NCBI RefSeq assembly: GCF_017654505.1
Contig: NC_054543.1
Location: forward strand, 23,226,339 to 23,290,338
Source of the DNA: Polyodon spathula
Lineage: Eukaryota > Chordata > Actinopteri > Acipenseriformes > Polyodontidae
Direction of reading: 5' to 3'
Length of the DNA stretch: 64,000 nucleotides
A program made the translations under genes and the position numbers. The notes beneath the pieces are model-generated. The model saw only the letters and a list, made by a program, of their open reading frames with translations, had not been told where the DNA came from and ran no database searches. Positions within the stretch are counted from its first letter, which is position 1. Each line of letters begins with the position of its first letter. This document shows, piece after piece, positions 57,187-64,000 of this stretch.

Positions 57187-58281
57187 GTAGACTACACGCC
57201 GCTCCCACCTCTGCAGCCAGGAGACTACGCGCCTCCTCCATCTCCACCACCAGGTGCAGAGCAGCAGGAGCTGCCTCTGCCTCCGCCACCACCACCGGCA
57301 GGCGCAGAGCAGTAGGAGCTGTCTCTGCCTCCTCCACCGACAGGCGCAGAGCAGCAGGAGCTGCCTCTGCCTCCTCCACCGGCAGGCGCAGAGCAGCAGG
57401 AGCTGCCTCTGTCTCCTCCACCAGCAGTAGCAGAGCAGCAGGAGCTGCCTCTGCCTCTGCCACCTCCACCGCCAGAAGCAGAGCAGCAAGAGCTGCCTCT
57501 GCTTCCTTCACCAGCAGAGGGTGAATGCCTGCTGGGTCCCTGTCCACCAGCAGAGGGTGAATGCCTGCTGGGTTCCCGTCCACCAGCAGAGAGTGAATGC
57601 CTGCTGGGTTCCCGTCCATCAGCAGAGGGTGAATACCTGCTGGGTCCCTTTCCACCAGCAGAGGATGAATACCTGCTTGTATCACTTCCCCCACCAGCAG
57701 AGGATGAATGCCTGCTGGTATCACTTCCCCCACCAGCAGAGGATGAATGCCTGTTGGTATCACTTCCCCCACCATCACGAGGAGAGGAGCTGGAGCTGCA
57801 TCTGCCTCCATCACCATCAGGGGGAGAGGAGCAGGAGCTGCCTCTCCCTTCACCAGAAGGACCAGGACTAGATGCTGGCGGTCCTCAGCAGCCTGTGCAT
57901 AGGCTGCTGAGGGAAGCACGGGGAAGAACCGCCCGGCCTCAGTGGCCGAGAAGAGGGCCAACACCCGCACCCCAGCTTGTCCTGACTCCCTGGCTCGCTT
58001 TTCCCAAGAATGCCTGCCTCGTTTCGCCCAAGGATGCCTGCCTCGCTTTGACCAAGGAAGCCTGCCATGCTTCGCCCAAGGATGCCTGCCACGCTTCGCC
58101 CAAAGATGCCTGCCTGGCATCGCCTGGGGCTGCCTGTCGCGCCGCATCGCCTGGGGCTGCCTGTCACTCCGCATCGACAGGGGCTGCCTGTCACTCCGCA
58201 TCGCCTGGGGTCACTGGAACTGCTTCGCCAGGGGTTGCAGTCGACTCTGCTTGGCCGCAGGGGTCAGTGTGGCTATAAAGG
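57187..58281 (+). pseudogene. Pro/Glu-rich and Ala/Cys-rich repeat ORF of the LTR-B element
   Basis: Open for about 360 codons apart from a TAG at about 57313. Segments in order: 'VDYTPLPPLQPGDYAPPPSP'; six 'GAEQQELPLPPPP' units; about eight 'PAEGECLLGP' or 'PAEDECLLVSLPP' units; 'GEEQELPLPSPEGPG'; a basic linker; about seven 'SPKDACLA' or 'SPGAACHSA' units. The order of modules is the same as in 20104-21368. The repeats keep their frame, which suggests selection in the active ancestor. No known domain. It could be a structural protein that multimerises, but there is no direct evidence. Confidence 0.55.
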
Positions 58282-58672
58282 GGGAAGAGGTCAGGAGACC
58301 ACCTTCCCCAGCAGCAGTTTTGCTGCATGAGAACTTGGGGGAGGTCTGGAGACCACCAACCCCAGCAGCTTTTCCGCTGCTGGACTTGCCCCGGCTGAAG
58401 GAGTCAGTCTGGGAGCCGTCAGCACATTTGCTGACAGCCGCACCATTGGCAGCATTTCTGCTGCCAGTGGTACAGCGGGAGGAGAGATTCACCCCACTGT
58501 CAGCACGTCTGCTGACAGCGTGGCCAGTAGCAGCCTGGCTAGTGGCAACATTGCCGCCCATCAACCCCTTAAAGTCCCTCTGCTTGGCCCAGGACTTTGA
58601 GCGAGACTTTGGGGATTTTAAGGGGGGAGGTGGCCATTGAGGCCATGTGTGCTTTGCGCAGGGGGGGTATAT

Positions 58673-59281
58673 GTGATGAAGTGCCCGCCCCTGTGTGTAT
58701 TTTTTGTTATATGTTGCGTGTTGTGTGTTTAATGTTGGTATATAGTCATTGGTACACGGGATATAAACGGGTCTGTGTAACACGAGTGTTTAAAATGTAT
58801 ATTTGTATTTTAGCACGAGGATTGCACAGCACTTCACGTGCAAGTAAAATGTAATATGTGAGCACAGGGAATTGCACTTTATTAATTCATGTGCAGTTGT
58901 ACTGCGACTCCAATTGAATGACTGACTAGCAGTCGAGTCTCGGTATAGCTGCATAAAAGCAGCATGTTTTCACATACTCGGGGTTGTGTGTTCGGTGAGT
59001 GGAGAACGGGATTGGAGACGGAGGTAAAAATAATCATAAGAATAATAATAATCTATAAAAAGAAGCTCACTGTGTTTTGTCTGTATAGTCCGTTTTATTT
59101 GTCTTTTTATTTTGGCTACCAGTGCCGTGCCCTGTGTTTTTGTATGTTACAACCTTTTTATTTTGCTGTTCTGTTTATTTATTAAATGCTGAGCATCAGC
59201 TCCACCAAACTCCACCTCTCTCTTGTTGTTTTATTTCCTGGCTCTGGTCTGACACCACCCACTCCGGCCGTCTTTGTGACA
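58673..59281 (+). repeat. 3' LTR of the LTR-B element
   Basis: Follows the polypurine tract and ends CGTCTTTGTGACA, then the hAT-like coding sequence resumes. Confidence 0.88.
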
Positions 59282-59528
59282 GGGTGTCAATCACTCAAGA
59301 GCTCTTCAAGTCAGCAAACAGAGCCAGGAACAGGTATCATGATTATCTAGAATAACAGAAGAGGAAGCAGAACACTGATGGAGAAAAAAGAAAAATGAAG
59401 AGAATTGAGGAGGACATAGAAAGCCTAAAAAAAAAAGCAAAAACTCTCAAGAACGTTATTGAAAACCTTGAGGAAAGTGCAGACAAGATATCAGAGGAAG
59501 CTGAGAAATCAAAAACTGAAAACATGGC

Positions 59529-60227
59529 TGTGACGGAAAGATGAGTTCTGGTGAAGAATCTTCCTCCCGACCTGTGAGGGCGCTAAAGAACGAGAGGAGA
59601 AGTATCTGGAAGGGCTGGCCTGACAGTTCGTTTCCGGGTCAGGGAAGTGAGTCAGCCTGGAAAGAAGCGCGACTCTGTTGTAAGACTGTATTGATTTGAA
59701 AGATAAATGAGAGGCAGCTGCAAGTAATAAGGCAGCTGCAACCATTTACCTCGATATCATGCGGGATTACATATAGGGGCCAGGGTAACGCTGATCTTTT
59801 CCTTCGTTTGGGTAATGTGAGGAGAGAAGGACTGAGAGAGGAGCTCTCAGAGTGTATTACGTGTTGTGTGTTGTCTTTGTTTGTTTATAATTGTCTGTCT
59901 TTTTCGCACCACTAGACAGTTAACGCACACCTCCAGAGCTGTCGCCACATAAAGCACTATCCGGAGCATCACTGCACAGAGCACCTGCACGTTTGAATAT
60001 CACCCAGGGCTGGTGACCGTGCCTTTGTTTGTGTGTGAGACTGTATTGTGTTCGCCATCCCCGCGCTTTACACATTGTTGTGTACGGCCGGGGATTTATT
60101 ATTTGACGGTCCCCAGACCTGGAAACGGCACAAATAAACACTTGTTCACTGAATCACTGTTGTCTGTTCATCACTCCTGCTTTGCATCACCGCTACACCT
60201 GTTCCCCTTACCAACCACTTTGCCACA
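59529..60227 (+). mobile_element. Solo LTR, family LTR-C, copy 3
   Basis: 699 bp, TGTGACGGAAAGATGAG to ACCACTTTGCCACA. It is flanked by a perfect 5-bp target duplication 'atggc' (59524-59528 and 60228-60232). Contains 'aataaacac' near its end as a polyadenylation-like signal. It interrupts the hAT-like coding sequence after Met-Ala. Confidence 0.93.
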
Positions 60228-60589
60228 ATGGCCCAGAAACTAGCTCAAGCAAATGCCCTCAGGTCCAAGAGAAAAGAGAACTGCAAACTGTTCAAGTGGA
60301 GCTGGAGGAGAAAATAATCTGAAAAAATGCCGCTAAAATTTCCTTAACCATGCTCAAGAACTAGCATTGGGGCCTTAATGTTATGAGGGGCCCAGCTGAG
60401 GATAAATATGTGATTAAAAAAAAATATATATTACTAAAAAAAACATTGCTTTTGAAAAACGTAAACGCAATATTCTTCTGCCTCTGTCAGTATCGCAATA
60501 TTGTTATTTACTTTCTGTTAGTTCTGCAGCTGCTTAGTCACTCCTTATTGTGAGAGCGAGTCTTTCACTGTAATGTCTTACTGTATCCC

Positions 60590-61535
60590 CTCCCTACCAT
60601 GCCCCTTCCATTATACTCGTCCAACTTCTCCTTGCCCCTGACACCTTGAGCCACTCTGATCACCATTCCTCTCTGGTCTCTACTCCAGACTCCTCTATGC
60701 CTCCTAGCACCCCCCTTACATTTCACACCCCCCTCCTTCCAATCTCTCCCAGCTGCAAAGTAATTAACCTGCATCATTCCACTCTTTCCAACCTGATTCA
60801 CCTCACCCTTGCAGTAAAACCTCCCCTCCCTCATCATCACCTGATCTCCCCAATATCTGAACCTCCCTCCTTTCAAATTAGGCCTCTGGAATGCATGTTC
60901 GGTCTGCAACAAGCCTGAAGCCACCTTAGATGCTTTCCTCTCCCTGCACGTTGACATCCTTGCACTCAGCAAAACATGGATCACACCACATAAAACAGCC
61001 ACCCCCGCTGCCCTCATCTCTTCAGTTACCACTTTCTACCATACCCAACGCCCAGTTGGTAAAGGCAGTGGTACTGGCCTACTTGCGCTATCCTCCTGGA
61101 CCCCTGCCTCTCCTCCTCCAATAACTGCCACCTTCCCCACTTTTGAGTACCAACTTACCTCCTTTGCCTCCCTCACTGCATTTCCTTGCTTGACAACTGT
61201 TGTGCCCCCTGGCCCCCCCTCCTCATTCTTTGACAAATGCTCATTCTACTTGATCGTTCCTCTGCCTTTGACACAGTTGATTTCCCCATCCTTCTTTCCA
61301 CTCTTTCTAACCTCAGCATCTCTGGCACACCCCCTGGCTGGCTGCAGTCATACCTATCTTCAAGCACCTCTGCTTTTGCTTTCAACAGCCTCACTTTTCC
61401 ATTTCTCCTGCCTCGACTATTGTAACTCCCTCCTCCTTGGCCTCCCCGTTTACGCTTTTACACCATTACAACAAACTCAGGCCCTATAAAAAGGCGTTAT
61501 AAAAATGTAAATAAATAAATATTGGTGGGGAAAGT
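60590..61535 (+). mobile_element. L2-type LINE, internally deleted
   Basis: Plus-strand pieces: endonuclease 'LWNACSVCNKPEATLDAFLS' then 'HVDILALSKTWIT' (about 60890-60985); reverse transcriptase 'LLDRSSAFDTVDFPILLSTL' (about 61240-61300) and 'SGTPPGWLQSYLSSS'; then 'LDYCNSLLLGLP' directly after a deletion. It ends 'ggcgttataaaaatgtaaat' plus aaataaata, an L2-like tail. Frames are broken. Confidence 0.85.
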
Positions 61536-61584
61536 TTTAGGTGTAATTTGATTGGACGATAGAAAATTTTGACTGCTGCTAAAA

Positions 61585-62357
61585 ATGGAATCCGAATCTG
61601 CCGAGTCTCATGAACCACAGAAAAAGAAACAAAAATCTGGCTACCAAAAATGGAAGGAAAAGACAACAAGAGAAGAAAATCTGAAGATACTTAGAGCTCA
61701 ACTGCAAATTAAACGTTTTTTCCAGCCTACTGGCAGTGAGGCCCCTGAAAAAAAAAGCTACAGCAAGTGAAACCAAGTGAAGGGGCTGGAGAGACTGACA
61801 CGATTGACACTGAGCTTCAGAATTAACTTGAAATTGTTTTGACAACAACTGAACAAATGGCTGTCGAAACTCACCCTGGTGATCCACGTGTGATTTTGAT
61901 CTCTAGTCAGAACTCAGTGAAGATACTGCGGAATGGCCAGAGAGAATTAGAAGAAATTTCCTCCAGTCACATTAACAGTTACTGTAAATGGAAGGAATTG
62001 GAGTTAGCACTGAAGATAAGTGTGACAATCGATAAAATCAAAAAGTTAGAGTCGGAAAAGGAAAGGTGGCGTCAGGTTCTGAATCGATTGTTAAAAGTAA
62101 TAAGATGGCTAGCGGAAAACATTCTTCCCTTTCCCAGATCCTCTGACAGTGTTTTTACAGAGCACAATGGCATTTTTCTGCAGGTGCTTGAACTGATTTC
62201 CAATTACAACCCAGTTTTAAAGGAGCACTTGCGACAGGCTAGCAAGAAAACTAATGTATATTATCTGAGCAAAGACATGCAAAACAATTTTCTACTTCTT
62301 TTTGCTGATGAGGTGCTGAATATTATAACCGAAAAAGTGAAAAAAGCAAAGTACGGT
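61585..62357 (+). pseudogene. hAT-type transposase-derived gene, N-terminal part, truncated by LTR-A
   Basis: Starts 'MESESAESHEPQKKKQKSGY', basic and Lys-rich, then 'LQIKRFFQPTGSE'. Frame problems follow at 61770-61840. Then comes a long open part: 'VIRWLAENILPFPRSSDSVF', 'FLQVLELISNYNPVLKEHLR' and 'YYLSKDMQNNFLLLFADEVL', typical of the DUF4371-type region in fish hAT/ZMYM-like proteins. The RNase H-like core that should follow is missing because an LTR-A element begins at 62358. The BED or TTF-type zinc finger expected before it is also not visible. Confidence 0.75.
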
Positions 62358-62774
62358 TGTGGCAGGCTGGTGAGTGGAAAGAGGCCCAGAGACAGACTGC
62401 AGTTCAAAAAATAACTATTTTATTATAAATAAACACAAAAATGAAAGGGCACAAGGGCCAAAACAAAGCAATTTAAACACAAAGAAAGACAAAAAGGAAA
62501 ACTTACAAAAATAACAATTTCCAGGCTGGGCAATGCCTTCACTGGATTCAAACTTTCCAAACAACCCCAAAAAAACCAACCTGCTTCCTCAGCTCCCTCT
62601 CTCCAAATGAGAAGCAGAGGCCTCCTTTTATATCAGGTGGCTGGGCGCTGATTGATCATTAATCAACCTAATCAACTAATCAACCCCAGCCACCTGAACA
62701 TAATAAACCCAGGCAGGTAGGGGAAGTTAACCCCATCCCTGCCAATTTAAAGGGCAGAGCTTTGCTCTGCCACA
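62358..62774 (-). repeat. 3' LTR of the LTR-A element (LTR-A copy 4)
   Basis: About the same length and sequence as 13943-14349 and 19504-19921, and very close to 19504-19921. Confidence 0.9.
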
Positions 62775-62788
62775 CACCTCCCCCCATG

Positions 62789-63191
62789 TACAACGTACAC
62801 CGGCCGCAATCGGCCAACTCCCCCCTTCCCCCCACCCTCCCCACCCCCCTCCCCCCAAGAGTCCAATTATGTCCCTTGGGTGGGCTGTTATGGTGGGTGG
62901 TGGTGGGCGGGGTTGATGTCGGAGCCCCCAAGCCTTCTTTGGTTGAGGGGGCCCCGAATCTCCAAGGTAGTACGGCGACGGCGGCCCGGCTCTCTCTGGT
63001 GGCGGAGGCGTTGACGGCGGCCCGGCTCCCTCTAGTGGCGGAGGCGGCCCAGCTCCCTCTAGTGGCGGAGGCGGCCCGGCTCCCTCTAGTGGCGGAGGCG
63101 GCCCGGCTCCCTCTAGTGGCGGAGGCGGCCCGGCTCCCTCTAGTGGCGGAGGCGGCGACGGCAGTGGACCCTCGGCAACCCTAGAAAACAA
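62789..63191 (-). pseudogene. Pro/Gly-rich C-terminal part of the LTR-A element ORF
   Basis: The minus strand has five exact or near-exact units of 'LEGAGPPPP' (27-bp DNA repeat at about 63020-63150), then '[20 protein letters not shown]' and a Gly-rich end. Family unknown; part of the same ORF set as 63256-63972 but in a different frame. Confidence 0.45.
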
Positions 63192-63255
63192 AAAGGAGAC
63201 ACCAGCAGTCCCAAGCGATGCGGAGCAGCAGGCAACCCCAGGCGATCCAAATGTG

Positions 63256-64000
63256 TCATCCCTGAGCGGAGCGGGCGTGGCATCCCTGGGCGGTGCAAGG
63301 CAGGCATCCTTGGGCCATAGCTCCTCCCCTCTGGGCTCTGAGAGCGGCGGCGGCTCCTCCCTCTCGGGCTCTGGGAGCGGCGGCGGCTGCTCCTCCCTCT
63401 CGGGCTCTGGGAGCGGCGGCGGCGGCTCCTCCCCTCTCGGGCTCTGGGAGCGGCGGCGGCGGCTCCTCCCTCTCGGGCTCTGGGAGCGGCGGCGGCGGCT
63501 CCTCCCTCTCTGGCTCTGGGAGCGGCGGCGGCTCCTCCACCCCTCTCTGGCTCTGGGAGCGACGGCGGCTCCTCACCCCTCTCTGGCTCTGGGAGCGACG
63601 GCGGCTCCTCACCCCTCTCTGGCTCTGGGAGCGACGGCAGCTCCTCACCCCTCTCTGGCTCTGGGAGCGACGGCGGCTCCTCACCCCTCTCTGGCTCTGG
63701 GAGCGACGGCGGCTCCTCACCCCTCTCGGGCTCTGGGAGCGACGGCGGCTCCTCACCCCTCTCGGGCTCTGGGAGCGACGGCGGCTCCTCACCCCTCTCT
63801 GGCTCTGGGAGCGACGGCGGCTCCTCACCCCTCTCTGGCTCTGGGAGCGACGGCGGCTCCTCACCCCTCTCTGGCTCTGGGAGCGACGGCGGCTCCTCAC
63901 CCCTCTCTGGCTCTGGGAGCGACGGCGGCTCCTCACCCCTCTCTGGCTCTGGGAGCGACGGCGGCTCCTCACCCCTCTCTGGCTCTCGGGAAGGCGGCTC
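63256..64000 (-). pseudogene. Repeat ORF of the LTR-A element (33/36-bp units)
   Basis: On the minus strand a frame is open to the window edge. From about 63540 up to the edge the DNA consists of 36-bp units. In the long open frame they read '[12 protein letters not shown]'; in the next frame they read '[12 protein letters not shown]'. Between 63540 and 63320 units of mostly 33 bp read '[12 protein letters not shown]' in the long frame, then switch to an Ala/Arg-rich reading. The Glu/Pro reading is probably ancestral and the frame has drifted with unit length. The C-terminal '[19 protein letters not shown]' resembles the AQGCLP-type repeats of the LTR-B elements. Confidence 0.5.
63300..64000 (+). 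repeat. 33/36-bp GC-rich tandem repeat
   Basis: About 13 units of 36 bp at 63540-64000, beginning 'ggctctgggagcgacggcgg', and about 6 units of 33-36 bp before them. It continues past the window. Confidence 0.95.

Larger units (their letters stand above)
56028..59281 (+). mobile_element. Non-autonomous LTR retrotransposon, family LTR-B, both LTRs present
   Basis: 5' LTR 56028-56645 (618 bp) and 3' LTR 58673-59281 (609 bp). Both start TGTGA(C/T)GAAGTGCCC and end TCTTTGTGACA. The flanking 5-bp repeats are aggtg and gggtg (4 of 5). A primer-binding site beginning TGGTGTCAG (56652) suits a tRNA-Leu primer, and a G-rich polypurine tract (58662-58668) precedes the 3' LTR. The internal region is only 2027 bp and has no protease, reverse transcriptase, RNase H or integrase motif in any frame, so movement would need proteins from another element. 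It interrupts a hAT-like coding sequence. Confidence 0.88.
55490..60322 (+). pseudogene. hAT-like C-terminal protein, split by two LTR elements
   Basis: Three pieces are one coding sequence: 55490-56027, 59282-59528 and 60228-60322. Piece 1 reads 'GMECLKGLTAVSKKILDKSP', 'NISYLDPRKISRKPD', then after a stop and frameshift 'SPSKTRLDTFLMEHMTKYEL' and 'LLISHGQAVVDRGFSVNKEV', the last being typical of the hAT dimerisation region in many fish uncharacterised proteins. Piece 2 continues 'ITQELFKSANRARNRYHDYL', has a TAA, then a coiled coil 'EDIESLKKKAKTLKNVIENL' to 'SKTENMA'. Piece 3 continues 'MAQKLAQANALRS', shifts frame, reads 'LQTVQVELEEKII' and stops. Besides the insertions there are at least two stops and two frameshifts, so it is dead. 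The N-terminal part is not in the window. Confidence 0.75.
62358..64000 (-). mobile_element. LTR-A retrotransposon, 3' LTR plus internal region, runs off the window
   Basis: The minus-strand 3' LTR spans 62774-62358 (417 bp, TGTGGCAGAG...GCCTGCCACA). Just upstream on the minus strand is the purine tract 'catggggggaggtg' (62788-62775), a suitable polypurine tract, which the solo LTR-A copies lack. Internal sequence from 62789 to the window end carries Pro-rich repeat frames and no pol motif in the visible part. The 5' LTR and primer-binding site should lie beyond 64000. Confidence 0.8.

Overview
This is eukaryotic DNA, almost certainly from a fish-like vertebrate. Genes have vertebrate-style exons with GT-AG introns. 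The gaps are packed with Tc1/mariner elements, an L2-type and a CR1/L2-type LINE, a Tx1-clade LINE, tRNA-derived SINEs, LTR elements and long (TA)n tracts. The repeat mix fits a ray-finned fish, perhaps a non-teleost such as a sturgeon or gar; that placement is a guess from repeat style. No CRISPR, operon or other prokaryotic feature is present.

Layout. (1) 1-4712, + strand: the 3' end of col6a2 (collagen VI alpha-2). The classical last exon (4105-4712) encodes the final VWA domain. An earlier exon (1509-1807) starts in the same splice phase and ends in its own stop, so it is probably an alternative terminal exon. (2) 6.2-14.5 kb: a MITE, a truncated Tc1, and a nearly complete but decayed Tx1-clade LINE on the minus strand with (TC)n/(GA)n microsatellite at both ends. 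A solo LTR has inserted into its 5' part. (3) 14.7-22 kb: decayed non-autonomous LTR elements with Pro/Glu-rich repeat ORFs, a Tc1, a 29-bp minisatellite and nested solo LTRs. (4) 25.6-29.6 kb, minus strand: a dead, partial, inverted copy of a ZNF692-like zinc-finger gene, its intron filled by an L2 LINE and a Tc1. (5) 29.7-37 kb: LTRs, SINE and minisatellites. (6) 37.2-45.4 kb, + strand: an apparently intact ZNF692-like gene (11 exons traced, 472 codons, five C2H2 fingers). Its introns hold a MITE, a piggyBac-like MITE and minisatellites that grew out of exon/intron junctions. (7) 45.4-55.3 kb: about 800 bp of (TA)n, a decayed Tc1-like element, a CR1/L2 3' end, and one Tc1-like element with a full-length 339-aa transposase ORF. 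(8) 55.5-64 kb: a hAT-like coding sequence broken by a 3.25-kb non-autonomous LTR element and by a solo LTR, then an L2 fragment, a truncated hAT gene, and the 3' end of another LTR element running off the window.

How it fits together. Only two host genes are convincingly present, col6a2 (3' end only) and the ZNF692-like gene. Most of the rest is mobile DNA in several age layers, which nested insertions and target-site duplications put in relative order. The least described material is a set of short LTR elements without pol. Two LTR families with unrelated LTRs (called LTR-A and LTR-B here) carry similar Pro/Glu-rich repeat reading frames followed by a Cys-Leu-Pro or Cys-Leu-Ala repeat tail. 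The names LTR-A, LTR-B and LTR-C are labels for this window only.
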